Shown here piece by piece: positions 48,701 to 60,172 of a DNA stretch of 64,000 bases. The stretch is from positions 62,001 through 126,000 of the forward strand of contig CDMY01000718.1 of NCBI GenBank assembly GCA_001179505.1. The letters run 5' to 3'. This DNA is from Vitrella brassicaformis. Lineage: Eukaryota > Sar > Vitrellaceae. The position numbers were made by a program, and so were the translations under genes. Position 1 is the stretch's first letter. Each line of letters opens with the position of its first letter. Below the pieces are notes generated by a model. It worked only from the letters and a program-made list of their open reading frames with translations, searched no databases and had not been told where the DNA came from.

Positions 48701-49254
48701 GCGTGTCGTCGCTCTGACGCCCTCCACACCTCTCCTTGACGCGTCGCAGCTGATGGAGAGCGAGCTGACCGACACGGCCGTCGTCATCTCGCCGCCGTCA
48801 GCCGACATTACTCCTACAGCCGGCGTGTACGACTGGCGCGCACAGGGCGGCAGCAGCGAGATTGTGGGCGTGCTGACGGCGGGCGACATCCAGCGATTTG
48901 TGGACAGGGAGAGGGCGGCAAGCGGCCAGCAGCAGGAGTCGATTGCGTTTGATGTGCTGGGCAAGGCGACGGCGTCTGCGGCCATGACGAGTGAGCTGCT
49001 TTCCGTGCGTGAGGGCGATTCGCTCGAGAAAGCGAGGGAGACTCTGTCTGCCGAGGGCCTGCAGCTGCTACCAGTGCTCGACCAGGTGATTGATCGACAC
49101 ACCCACCAAACCGCGCACATCGTTTGACTGTCTGCCGCTGTGTGTATACGTGTGCATTTAGGAGGGCATGTTCCTGGGCGTTGTGTCGAAGGAGAGCATC
49201 GCATCTGCGGCTCAGATAGAGAGACTCAAGAGGCGGATAGGACTGCCGAAATAG
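45736..49254 (+). CDS. CLC-family chloride channel/transporter with C-terminal CBS domains
   Basis: About 14 exons. The N-terminal 150 residues are Ser/Arg-rich with a hydrophobic segment (LSLLILPILFIQCAHSAQP) that may act in targeting. CLC signatures occur in order: VATLGTGCSLGPEGPAVELG (ion-pathway GxxGPE segment with the gating Glu), SAGAAAGVAAGFNAPVAG, GVFFALEIV, GLVGGTFAPSLFLGAVAGAA (GxFxPSL) and AYRAPLTGTLLLFELT-like VYRAPLTGTLLLFELTHNYD. A Pro-rich linker leads to two CBS-like segments (VEAGLVPRVVALTPSTPL, and ASAAMTSELLSVREGDSLEK with EGMFLGVVSKESI). The stop is at 49252-49254. The GTGCSLGPEGP form resembles the plant CLC-e/CLC-f group found in plastid or Golgi membranes. Retention of the gating Glu suits either a channel or an exchanger. 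The location is inferred. Confidence 0.88.
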
Positions 49255-49509
49255 ACAGGCAGATCCGTGTATGTGTGTGTCATAGCGGTTGTCCTTTTTA
49301 CGTGGCAAGAGCCGCAGTGTGGCGGCAGACCTCAATCATTTGTTGTGGCGAGAGAGTCGGTTTGAAAGCGACTGGGAGTGTCTTTTATGGATATACGACA
49401 AACAAACGAACGCACGAACGGATGAATGACCTTGGCAGACACGCACAGGAGTTGTTGACAGGAAGGCAAGGCACTCGGTGCACACATTCACAACAGTGTG
49501 ATACTGCCA

Positions 49510-50119
49510 TCCAGTCCGACCGCTGAATTTACGCAGCGTACGCAATGCGCAACGGGAAAGAAAATATCGTCCTCGCCCGAGGCGTGTATCCAAGTGCGTT
49601 GGGGCTCTAACACTGTCGTGTTTGGCGTTCTTGTGCCGAGCCTCGACCACACAGTGTTGGACCTCAAGCAGTACATATTGGAGACCGTCGGCTACACTGC
49701 CGTACGCACGAGCCCCATACAGACAGTACACACACAAGGAACACATCCAGAGGAGCGTCGTGTTGTTCTTCAGGGATTCAGGGAGGCGAGGGAGATCCAG
49801 TTCGTTAACTGCGGTGATTGTGCAGAAGACAGGACATTGAGGGAGGTGTTTGGCGCAACTGGTTTGGGAATGTCACACCTCAGACCATTTATCATCCACA
49901 CACACTGTACGGTTGACCCACACACGGCGACAAAGTGTGAAAACCCTGATCGTGTCGTGTGCAGGTGCATATACGCCCGCGGCGCCGACTGCTGTTGACG
50001 AGAGCAGAAGGGATGAACGGATACGAAGCTGTTGTGCGTGTGTTGACCCTTCAGCTTCCGTGGAGCCTGAGCGGGAGCCTGAAGTCGAAGTCAGGCACCG
50101 GTGCATCCAAGGCAGATGA
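49510..50119 (+). CDS. Putative small ubiquitin-like-domain protein
   Basis: An open frame from about 49500 has the pattern of a ubiquitin-like fold: CIQVRWGSNTVVFGVLVP, then HTVLDLKQYILETVGYT, HPEERRVVLQGF, and DCAEDRTLREVFGATG. The opening recalls the ubiquitin-like domains of UBLCP1 and USP14. An intron from about 49860 to 49965 is likely and leads to GAYTPAAPTAVDESRRDERI with a stop at 50119; another frame could end at 50246. No in-frame ATG lies near the start, so a 5' exon is missing from this model, probably between 49255 and 49500. No phosphatase or protease domain is attached. Low to moderate confidence. Confidence 0.4.
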
Positions 50120-50344
50120 GGCTGGAATGATTTACAGGAGAGAGGAGATTGGCGTCGGCGGCCGTGTCTGTATCTTTTTTTCAAGACTTGGTGTCGAACA
50201 AGCCTGCGATCTCAGTAGACTGATGTTCATTGTCGGCGAGACCTGATCTCAAACAGACGCTCACTTAGCAATGAAGGTTCACCCTCCAATGTGTCTCTTC
50301 GTGTGGATATGCGGAGAAAATCAGAAGGTCGCGCCTATCTTATC

Positions 50345-50725
50345 ATGCATCCATCGGTGGCGGGACGCTGGACTACGGTACGCAGACACAAACAGGCACA
50401 GGAAAACATGTGAGTGCACATCTGCATGTGTGTCTGCGCCTTGCTGTGTCTGCGTATGTCCTGGCAGGTGCGGTGCAGGAGGAGATCTTGTTTTCGATCG
50501 AGCCGGAGTGCCTCGTCGCACGCCACATTTCCCCAAAGCAATGCAGCCCACAGAGGCCTTCCTATCGTCGGCTCCAAGACATTCAGCAAAACACCTGGCC
50601 ACGGCCGCGAGACCCTCAGCTTCGCCGGTCACGCCCACCACACCGCCCCCATGAGACACATCGATGGCCATCCGGTTCTGAACAGGTCATCGTGGTGCCG
50701 TCAACTTTGGCAACGCGTGTGGGTA
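50345..50725 (+). pseudogene. Decayed PARG fragment with a retained intron
   Basis: This block matches the catalytic region of the PARG gene at about 33400-33790: ggtggcgggac (the GGG codons), a homologous intron (about 50375-50467) and then an exon starting GAVQEEILFSIEPECLVAR. It carries the usual Gln-Glu-Glu where the intact gene has Met-Glu-Glu. A single-base loss near 50562 and a seven-base loss near 50697, relative to the intact gene, shift the frame, and the rest of the domain is missing. Retention of the intron means copying at DNA level, not through mRNA. It cannot make a working enzyme. Confidence 0.75.
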
Positions 50726-51658
50726 AATATGAAGCGGGTAACATGCGAGCGGAGCCTCGGTGTGCCCAAGGTTACGGATCGTTCCATCTGTCTGTGCAGG
50801 TGAACGATGAAGCTGACATACATACAGACATGGTGCTGCCTGATGACAGCTAAATGAGTCGTTCTTTGGTTTGTCACCGCCGTCTTTCGTTGCTGCGTAT
50901 TCATACGACATGTTTTCAACATTCGTCTTTGGGGGTATGCATGCGCCGACAGTGTACTGAGTGTCAGACAGCACATTCCCCTTTGAACAATCCAAGTGCA
51001 CATATGCAGAGAAGGAAGAATGAACAAGTGAGCAAACGTCCCACGACAGCAAGAACTCCCCACCCCACACGCAATATTGACACACGCATCCACACGAAAA
51101 GGAGTGCCGCTGCACACTCACCCCCCCACCACTGCTGTCAGAGTGTGTTGTCCGTGGGCCATATCAGTTTCTTGTGCTTGGGCGAGAGAGAGGGAATTCC
51201 GCGTCAGACAGCCGAGACCCCGGGCACATGAATGTACATGCACACACACAAGAAAACCGACAGGTAAGCAAACAGTCCCACCAGCAAGAGAAAGTGAGAG
51301 TCTATCGTCCATACGCACCAACACACCCTTGTAGACACACCACTTGAAAATATCCACACGACGTGTGCAACAAATGCGGCCTCTCCCAACAGCGATCCAT
51401 CCAGATCATTCATTCTACCAGCGCCCTGAGATTGACATGCGTTTCGTATGATGGCTTGTGTTGGGTGGCTTCATTATCGTGTGTCTCCTACCCCGTGTTG
51501 TGTGTGCTGGAGTATATGTGGAGTATATGTCCTGGCCCACTGCTGGCGAAAGGCGCGTCCTGTCCAGCAGCGTGTGACACCTCTCCTCCCGCAATAACCT
51601 GTACACACACACGCCAGGACACGTGAACAAATTCATATCTCTCATCGGCCCCGTGTTT
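50726..51658. other. Intergenic stretch, no gene seen
   Basis: Lies between the PARG relic and the 3' end of the PH-domain gene. It has scattered CA/GT-rich sequence; no frame here shows recognisable protein. Confidence 0.5.
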
Positions 51659-54619
51659 TCACCTTTTCAGGTCATGCTTTGACAGCTCCTGTCTATGGTC
51701 GTCGTGTCTCATCTGCGGCACAGCGTCGCCCGCACTGAATCGCCTTCTTCTTTCCACAACTCTCCGCCTCTCGCTTGACGGCAGGTAGCCCATTGTGGCA
51801 GCCCGCTGCCGCCTCAACACATCCTGCCACACGGCCATCTCCCTCTCAGCTCTTGGCGTGTCAAGAGCCATCATGGCGGCCCGCTGGACGAGAGCATTGA
51901 TGAGGGGCGAAGGGGAAGACTGGGGTGAGGACGCTGAGTGTGCATCCGAGGTGGCACCGATGGTCAGGGACGTGCGTGAGACGGGCGATGCTGCACTTGC
52001 CGCCTCGTGTGTGGCCTCGTGTCTCTTCATGGCTGATGAAGGTGGCGAAAGGGGCTGGTCGGGGTGATTTGACAGATGGGGGCGGGACATCGGGGTTGAC
52101 TCCTCGTCGATATCCGACAACTCCAACGGGCCTCTGAGAAAATGACGGCGAACAGATGTTGGTTGCCACGCATTGAGATATGGCAGTCTTTTTTCTCCCT
52201 GCGCCTCACGTGACAGCACTTCTCAGCTTCGTCGACGATATTTGCTGCCTCTCTGTCGACGCGCTTTCTCTCACTTTCCGCCTCCTCGACCGGAGGTCCT
52301 CCCACTCAGCCTCGCTCAGCGGGTGACTATACCGCCTCTTGGCCACAGACCGGACGTTCAGAGGTATGGGTACGGGTGGGGATGCATCGGATGATGATGC
52401 CGGCCCTACATCAGCGGCCGCCTCTTCACCTGGGGCGACGAGACGCACTCTGATGGGCCTTCTCTCGGGGGGTGATGTTTCATGTCGCTGGCTGCTGCGT
52501 GCTGCCCGGGATGGGTCGTCTGTTGCCTCTGGGTTGACGGGTGGTGCCGTCATGCGACGAGGGCTGAGGAAACCCGGCCTGGAGCTCAACACTGCAGGCA
52601 GGCCCGATGATATGAAGAGAAGATGCAGTCGACGAAAGCCAACAATAACCATGTCTCAGCCGGACCTGATCTGCTCCTGAGTCGGCTCTCAGAGAGGGAG
52701 GCGATCGGCGACTCTGAACACGAATGGACACGAACACGAATTTCCCTTGGAGTTTCGTTCGTGTTTAGGTGACTTACGTCCATCAATGCTCCTCAGTGTC
52801 GGCATACGAGGCAAGAACGACGCCACACCAAGACCAAACCTGCGAGGACGCACGACACACACGACCTTCCTCCACGTCTCCCTCCTCCTCTCCCTGGTTG
52901 GCTGGCTGACCGTCTGAGGAAGACCTGTTCGGCTCGTGCCTTCCTGTACGGAAGACTGCGATACTGAGGCGGCAGGTCCTCCAGATTGGTAGGGTGCTTC
53001 TTCTCCAAATGAAGGGCAGCGATCTGACAAACAAATTAAGCAATGGAGAGAGGACGACCGGCAGGGAGACTATAATGTCTCTGTATGCCAACTGACGATG
53101 CAGATGCCCTTCGTGTGCAGGTTGGGAGACTGGAGAGCGCTGCAAACGTTTGCGAAGGTACGATCAGTCACGTGTCTCTCCGCTGCCGGCTTTTACCTTT
53201 GTATGAGTACGATCCACAACGTGAGGGGCAGAGAAAGGTCCTCCATCGCCGCCAACGAATGCAAACGATGACGAGCAGACTGAACAAAGCGCAGAGTCGG
53301 CCACACTGAGTCGACCGTGCAGCCTATGCAGTCTTCTTTCTCCGTCATGCTCTCACCATCCAGAGAAAGGGCCCGAGTCTCACCGGCCTCAGGCGCATCA
53401 GTGAGGGCTTGCCCTCCTCGGGCAACAGCTCCTGCAGACCTGAACAAATACCATATGAGCATGGGTGTGGGTGCAAAGATTTGGTGGACAATGAGATGAG
53501 ACATACCGATGGTGAAACACTCGATGGCCGACCGATGAGCACAAGAAAAGTCATACGTGCGAGATTTCAGGACAAGAGAAAATGCAGCCCTGCATTGACA
53601 ACAGAACCAATTGGACAGAACAATTGCATGATCATCTCGCTCTCCTTCTCCTCACCAGTGTGGCGGCCTGAAGTCCGCCTGCAGCCTCTTGAACGTGAAC
53701 GTGTACGCACCAAAAACGACACCCAGCACATCTTCCAGCAACACTGACACGACCAACACCACCGAAACAACACATGTGCTTATACATCTATCGCGAGCCC
53801 AGCAGGCGCTTGCCCACCTTTCTTCCACTTGATCGTCCTGAAGCATCGTCTTGTCTCGTCCGTAACGCTCTCCTGTCCTTGCGATGACATGTGAGAGGTG
53901 GTGCTCCTGGTGCGGCGGAAGGCAAGCATCTTCGCCAGGCGATTCGCAGCTGGCAACTTGCTCTGCTGCTTCCGCTGCATGGTGCGTGCTTCAGAGGCAC
54001 TGCACACGGCCAGGGCCGTCCCGTCGGAGGTCAGCTTGACGAACTGCAAAGGCAAAGAGGAATGGAGAATGTGTCGCAAGTGGGGTGATGGAGATGATTC
54101 TGACCTTGAATTTCTTGCTGCTGACAGCTTGTGTGTTGTAGGAGAATTTCGTCAGCCACTGACCAGCCTTGAGCAGCATGAACCGCTTGCAAGACCGACA
54201 ATACGGGGCATCAAAATCCATCAAACTGAAGGCAATCGCACGTCTCAACATGGCTGGTACTTCCTCCTCCTCCTTGTCTGCTCACTCTGTGAGGAACGAT
54301 TCATCGACCAGTGCACCACAATTGGAGCATGAAGTATCGACGCCTTGGCTCTCGACGGCGTCCGACGTCGACGTCAGCGTCCGTGCCTTCACGAATCGAT
54401 TTCGCTTCTGGAGGGCCGCAAACTCCTTCGTCTGGCGCTTCTGCAGCGCGTGCCTGTAAAAGAAGGGAGAGTTTGAACAGCATCCCAAGTCGCTTGTTGC
54501 ATCTGCTTTTTTTACTTTGCTTTGAGGCGTTTTCTGCTCCCCAACGACTGAGATGAGGCAATGCGGCCATCTTGCAAGGAAGGAGATGATACAGGAGGCC
54601 GCTCACTCGGACTCGACAT
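51659..54619 (-). CDS. PH-domain protein with paired CxxC motifs
   Basis: Read on the minus strand from the ATG at 54619 (MSSPSERPPVSSPSLQDGRI). After a basic segment come CSNCGALV and, across an in-phase intron, YCRSCKRFMLL: a CxxC-x(18)-CxxC pair that could bind zinc. A split pleckstrin-homology domain follows in order: GQWLTKFSYNTQ, FKFVKLTSDGTALAVCS, RCFRTIKWKKG, VLLEDVLGVVFGAYTFTFKR, and AAFSLVLKSRTYDFSCAHRS with IECFTIG and LQELL as the C-terminal helix. The later exons are ordinary and charged (IAALHLEKKHPTNLEDLPPQ, KRVDREAANIVDEAEKC), then a Ser/Pro-rich tail to the stop at 51661-51659. The exons from 52850 down are less certain in frame. It is likely a membrane-lipid or protein-binding adaptor. 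It is head-to-head with the SAM-LRR gene. Confidence 0.65.
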
Positions 54620-54691
54620 CCTCGCTGGGGGCTTTGGGGGAGTTAAGCTCGCGCGCATGCATGCTTTGCCATCAGGCGATCCAAAGGAGAG
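54620..54691. promoter_or_regulatory. 72-base divergent promoter, PH-domain gene and SAM-LRR gene
   Basis: Just 72 bases separate the two ATG codons (54619 minus, 54692 plus). No motif was identified. Overlapping 5' UTRs are likely. Confidence 0.4.
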
Positions 54692-56559
54692 ATGGCAGTC
54701 GTAGAGGACTCCTCGGCTGACGTGCTGCTGAGACGGCTTGGACTGGAGAGGTTCTGCAATGCCTTTGAGGCGGCTTTCTTGACAAACTGGGATGTCCTGT
54801 GTGAAGTGACGCACGATGACCTGCTCGCCATTGGCATGCAGGACAAGAATGGTACACAACAGAAGATCTTGGAGGTGATTGATGACCGCAATTTGTTGTT
54901 TTGACTGCAGAGCGTGATATTCTTTTGCATGCAATCCATAGCCACTTGCAGCCGACCCAAAGAGATGACCACGAGGACGAGACGGTGTCCCTGGAGCCAA
55001 GAAAGACAACTGCAGAGACAATCACTTCAGAAACTGGCTTGCCGGACGGGCAAGAAACATACAGGGTGAGCACAACAGCTGAGACACTCACGTCGATCGC
55101 GTGTCTTCCTTTGTTGGCCCTGTCAGTCGCACGGTCCCTCTCAGCCAATCTCTCTGGATCTCCTTTGTCGGTCTGGCGTGTCGGGACAGACAAGACGGAA
55201 AGGCGAGAGCAGGCGGACATACGCCGGGAGATTGACCCATCTGAAGCTGGAAGAGAGGCACATCGCAAAAATTGTACACAGGAAGACGCAGGCGGACCTG
55301 CACAGATGCATATTGTTTGCGTCTTGTTACTTTGTCAGGAGCATTTCGACATCCTTTGTCGGCAACTGCAGGTACTGTATCTGTACAGCAACGCAGTGAC
55401 GAAGATCCAGCACCTTCCCGAGACTCTGACACACCTCTATCTGCAAAACAACCGCATTAGAAGGATGGAGGGACTCGACAGGCTTGGGATGCTGCGCAAA
55501 CTGTCAGCTGAGACAAACAGAATTCATGCCACTGACACACAGTGCCCCACATGTGGTGTGGTGTGCAGGTATCTGAGTGAGAACTGCATAGAGAGAGTGG
55601 AGGGGCTGCAGGGGTGTCAAAGCTTGGAAGAGTTGTATATCCAGGTAACAAAGACACTAGCAGTCGTGCACTGACCAATTTGACCTCCCACCGGATGCGC
55701 CCGTTTGTGCAGGAGCAGCGCATATCAGCTCCTCTGTCATTCTGCCCCAAGTCGATACGCACCGTTGCAGTGAGCAACTGAAAAACGGCAAGAATCACCC
55801 AGTACGATTCTGTCTCCCTCCTGCCAGGCCAGTTTGCACACTCTCGACGCCTCCTCCAATCATTTGGACGCCCTTGAGCCCCTGGTGCAGCTGCAGTGCC
55901 TAGAACATCTGTTGGCTTCTGGCAACCAGCTTGCCTCCCTCCCTGACGTGCTCTCGTTGTTCCACTCCGTCCCGTCTCTGACACACGTCGATCTTAGCGG
56001 CAACCCGGTGACGAGCCAGCACAAGTATCGAGACAGGGTAATACTGGCCGCTGCTGAGACCGATGGGGGACTGGGTGAGTAGGTCTGCTTACATCGGTAT
56101 TTCTTGAGCTTGTTGTGTGTTTGTCGTGTGCAGAGGTGCTTGACGGCCGCCGCGTGACGGCTCACGAGAGAGAGTTCCTGACAAGATGGCGCGCCGTGCA
56201 GAAGGGAGAGACCAAGCACAGGTGAGGGGGAGGAAAGAGACACGAGACCATGCAGACTGAGAGGTCGTATGGATGGCTGCAGGCTGCGCCAGATGATGGG
56301 CGAGCAGCGGAAAGTGCGCACGCGGACCAATCTAAAGCTGCCCCCTCTGTCTCACGCCCCCACGACCACCAGCTCGTCGCTATTCTCACCATCAACCCCA
56401 CACACCACATTCACGAGAAGAACGGGTTTTGCAGCTACGCGACGGGACGAGACACAGGGGTCTGCTGGCGTTAAGGCCCGTGCAGTGCGTCGGTCGGCCC
56501 CCGAGTGGCCGTGGAAAGATGGTATGCTTGAGATCCCTTTCATTGATACATCGACGTGA
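54692..56559 (+). CDS. SAM domain plus leucine-rich-repeat protein, PPP1R42-like
   Basis: The N-terminus is a sterile-alpha-motif-like domain (VLLRRLGLERFCNAFEAAFL, then VLCEVTHDDLLAIGMQDKNG and QQKILE). After an acidic linker and an in-phase junction (55074 to about 55196), leucine-rich repeats begin: RLTHLKLEERHIAKI, LQVLYLYSNAVTKIQHLP, LTHLYLQNNRIRRMEGLDRL, LYLSENCIERVEGLQG, LHTLDASSNHLDALEPLVQL, and the cap VPSLTHVDLSGNPVTSQHKY. The order, including the EEQRI-like break and the tail VLDGRRVTAHEREFLTRWRA, follows PPP1R42 (LRRC67/TLLR), a protein phosphatase 1 regulator tied to centrosomes and cilia in animals. The animal protein has no SAM domain. The stop is at 56557-56559. Phosphatase binding is inferred from the family; no RVxF site was assigned. 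Confidence 0.78.
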
Positions 56560-57083
56560 CGCATTTGTATCGTTTTGTACATATTCACACAAATATATGA
56601 TCGCAGATGTCTTGCATTTGTCCTTGATGCGGACATTTCATGGCACTGTATGGCATGCCGATCGCACTGCTACTCTCTCTGTCATGGACCAGTCTGTCAT
56701 GTCGTCGCATATATGCCTTGCATCCCTTTCTCGGATCTCTCTGGTCCGCTGACAGCGTCGTGCTTACTCGTGTTCCCTCACGAGTAGAGAAGCACCATGT
56801 GGACAGCAAAAAATACGAAGAATGTGAGCGCAGTGGCTGGCCACTGACAAAGACTACTTACGATAGACAAGTAGATGTACGCCGCATTTTGGGCGCGTCA
56901 TGGACTATATAGATATGCAAACACACATCTTGTCTCAGTGCATAGATCTACAGGCCCCCGCATAAACCAACCAGGGCAAAAACAGACGCATGTCGATCAC
57001 ACATGCATAGACACGGATACGTCTGTGCAACTACACACATCCGGATCGGTCAATGATCAGCCCTATGAAATGACAGTGCCGAC
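56560..57083. other. Convergent intergenic stretch, no gene seen
   Basis: Lies between the SAM-LRR gene (+) and the secreted-protein gene (-). AT-richer than its surroundings; only short chance frames. Confidence 0.55.
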
Positions 57084-58186
57084 TTAGTCGAAGTCAATAG
57101 TTGTGCCTACGCCAGGGATGGTGGCAGCTGGGGGAAGGTTCGGCACGCAGTTGCCGGTGTGGGGAAAGCCCAGCAGCTTCTGCGCGCACGCAACGAGCAT
57201 GCAGGCACATGTACTGCACAATGAGTGGATTGTTCGTTCGTTTCTTACCCATTCACACGGTCCTCCGCCAACATCGCACTGCACCTGCAGCACAGCAATC
57301 ACCGGGACAGGAGGAGAGGAAGGGGATACTTCACATGACCGACCGTGTGTCCCTGCGTGCGTGTCTTCAAGCATGACACCCACCTCCACTTCAATCTGGT
57401 CGATTGTCCGGGTGTCGATCACGACAGGGTTGCCGTACACCCCCGGAACGTTGTCATCACCACTGCAGGAATTCAACGAGCCGCTGCGTCAAAGAAGACA
57501 ACAGATACACATGGATGGATCAAGCAGCCAGTGTAGAGGATGGCCCGGGCGCCCACATACGTTCCTGGCGTTGATCCTTGGAAGCAGAACAAGACGTTCC
57601 CGCGGATGGCGTCGCCCGCCAACACGTAAAGCGCCGGCGAGTACTGATTCAGCTGGATAGCCCCCAGCGGCACAGAAGTCCCCTCAGGCGTCGTGCAGCC
57701 GTCACCTGCCTGCGTGCAGCTCCTCTCGATGACCATACCTGCACACATACCAATGCACACACGCATGAAAATGCCGCCGTCCATCTGTCAATGTGGCTGG
57801 AGTTGTGCACCAGGGCAAGTTGTTGGTGGGCCTGGTGGGAAGTACTGCTCCGGCTCATGACCTGCAGACACACCCACATGCAATCTCCCTTTCTGTGGTT
57901 GCCCACACACGCCCGTGCTCGTACCCGACGACCGTGAGCGGTTGCGGCCACCGAGCATCACAGTGCTGTTGCTCTGCCCAGCTGTAGCCGCTGCTGCCGA
58001 CGAGGTGTCGTGGTTCTGGTGGCTCTGCTGTCGGTCATTCAAGAACCTCTGTGTCTTCTGAATGAGCTCTTCGAGCCGCTGCTGGTCCGATGCTGTGATC
58101 TCTGCCTGCCGCTCCCGGGCGTGAGCGACGCTACTGGACAGGAGTACAACAGACAGCAACAGCAGAGGGACCAACGAGCGCCGCAT
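57084..58186 (-). CDS. Secreted or vesicular cysteine-containing protein, family unknown
   Basis: Read on the minus strand from the ATG at 58186. A clear signal peptide opens the protein (MRRSLVPLLLLSVVLLSSSV with AHA just after, a good cleavage site). A short charged helical region follows (LEELIQKTQRFLNDRQQSHQ), then an Asn/Ser-rich linker. In-phase exons near 57865-57830 and 57738-57560 give CPGMVIERSCTQAGDGCTTP, then YVLAGDAIRGNVLFCFQGST. Later exons carry IDTRTIDQIEVEVG and CACMLVACAQKLLGFPHTG, with a Pro-rich end TIPGVGTTIDFD and the stop at 57086-57084. Many cysteines suggest disulfides outside the cell or in the secretory path. A longer upstream ATG exists, but it would bury the signal peptide. 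Function not recognised. Confidence 0.7.
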
Positions 58187-58420
58187 GACGACACCAATCA
58201 ATTTGGCTGACAACGGTTCGCTTGCCGTACGCGTTGTGTAGTGTAAATTGACTGGGCTCGAGCCGGAATCCATGCGATTACGCACTCACCGACTGCTGCA
58301 CAGACATGCAGTCCCCTCTATGCGACGACAACTATATATGCAAAAGCTCCATGCATCCATCGTGCATGACACATCTAGCTATCTCACTCGTCCGTTTCCA
58401 GTCTCCTCCCTCGCTATCAG

Positions 58421-60172
58421 TCAGTATTCGAACCCCCACTCACGCACACACTCGTCCCAGTAGCCCCTCACACCCTCACCCCGCAACCGCCACACATAAT
58501 ACCGCCTGCCGAGCCGCCGGCGGGTCCTCCTGGCCGGCTGCTCGGCCTCCGTCTGGTGGCCGTTCTCCTCTCGGATGGCTGGCGCCAACACAGACGACCG
58601 CCTGGAGGGCTCGATGCCAGGCGAGAGGGGATGGCGGGCAATGGGTGGCGTCAGAGGGACTGACAGGGACGGGGAGCGCGTGTGGCTGGCGGCTGTGGTA
58701 GGCCCGGTGGTTGAATGCCGCTTGTCGGCCTCCTTGCTTGGTGGCTGCTGGGTGCTCACAGGTTGGGGGCCGTCGGCAGGCTGCTGCAGGCAGACAGAGA
58801 GGGGGAGGGGGAAGGAAGGGCACGCCAGCTCGTCCGATGATGACGTGTCCGACAGGGAGGGCGACAACGAATCTGCAGGACAGAGGACAGAGATGCACGT
58901 GTGTGCGGACGCCTCCCACGGTTACGTAACCTGCCCCTTTCCTCCCCACCTTCTGCATCCCTCTTGCCCCGCTTCCCTGGCACCCGATATTCCATGGCGC
59001 TCTCGCTGGGGTACACCATCACAGGCCGGGCCAGGTGCACCACAGCGCCGCCGCTACTCGATGGCACGCAAGACGATGAATTAGCCGGCACCCGCACCGG
59101 AATCGACACAAATGGCTGAAAAGTGGTTGTGTCCTCTCTCGACTGGCCCTTGGACCGTTTCTTGGGCGACTCGGGTGGCCCGAGCGGCCCCGAGGGGACG
59201 GCGGGGATGGCCACGCGAAGCTCCGCAGGCCACATGGCGGTCTGCTGCTCCTGGTAGTGGCGCTGCAGCTCCTGCGTGTGCTGCATGAGCCAGTTGCGGA
59301 ACTGCTGCGGTTGGCCGTGACGGCTGGACCGCCGCCTCCCCCTCTTGCGCACAGAGGATGGGCACGACCGGCTGCGTGTCTTGATGCGACGTGCCGGCCT
59401 CTCGTCGTGAGGACACATGGCCACCTCCTCTTCCCGCTGCACGCCGAACTCACCATTATCCTCGCCCTCGTGCGTGCCATAGGAGCCTTTTGTGTGCTGA
59501 TTGATGGAGTCGCCGTGAGCAGCCAGCTGCTCAGCTGCGGCAGCGGGGGGCTGGGAAGGGGGCGACTGCCCAAACAGGCGATGCAGGAAGGGAGGGCGAG
59601 CGCGCTGGCGGGGAGGGATGGCGTGGGTGTTGTTGCTAGCTGTGCTGTTAAGCTTCTTCTTCTCCTTGAGTAGCGTGTCTATGTGAGTGCTATCCCGCTC
59701 AAGGACAGCCTCGTCGTAAGCCAGCGCCTGGCGATACGCGCGAATCTCCTGAAGGCATGAACAGGACAGCAGAACAGACAGATGCAGGAGGCTTGCTGAT
59801 ATGCTGCAGACACACCTGCATGAGCTGCATCCGTCTCTGCGTCAGTAGAGGGATGTCCTGCTCCAGCTCCCCAACTACAGTGCCCATCGCCTCTCGATAC
59901 GCCGCCAGCTGGCCATTCAGCACTCCCTCCCTGCCCTCCTGCACACTTCTAAGCTCCGACAACGCCATCCGCTTCGGCTCATCAGCTTGGCTGGCGTGCG
60001 CAGCTGATGCCATCCCCAATCTCTCCATGCCGTCGTCGATGCAGACGCCATTGTGGGCGTGCGATGGCGTCTGTGGTGCGAGGGAGTTGTCGCTGGAGAA
60101 GAGCGGCGAGGAGGAGGAGGGCTGAGGCGCCGCCGTGGACACAGACATGGAGGAGGACGATTTAAGGCTCAT
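58421..60172 (-). CDS. Coiled-coil protein with basic, low-complexity regions
   Basis: Read on the minus strand from the ATG at 60172 (MSLKSSSSMSVSTAAPQPSS) to the stop at 58423-58421, in about three exons (introns near 59818-59750 and 58950-58875). The first third is Ser-rich, then helical: LSELRSVQEGREGVLNGQLA, GTVVGELEQDIPLLTQRRMQ, EIRAYRQALAYDEAVLERDS. The middle is Arg/Lys-rich (RIKTRSRSCPSSVRKRGRRR), with a Gln-rich helix (LMQHTQELQRHYQEQQTAMW). The end is Ser/Pro-rich and closes in an aromatic segment (RRYYVWRLRGEGVRGYWDEC). No catalytic motif was seen. A nuclear or cytoskeletal role would fit the basic stretch, but that is a guess. Its promoter region faces the small secreted-protein gene at 60431. 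Confidence 0.6.

Noticed and set aside
50345-50725. A second working PARG gene
   Set aside because: Two frameshifting deletions and the loss of the rest of the domain make it a relic.
51415-51645. A short minus-strand gene near 51.5 kb
   Set aside because: The frame is low complexity, lacks splice support and resembles no protein family.
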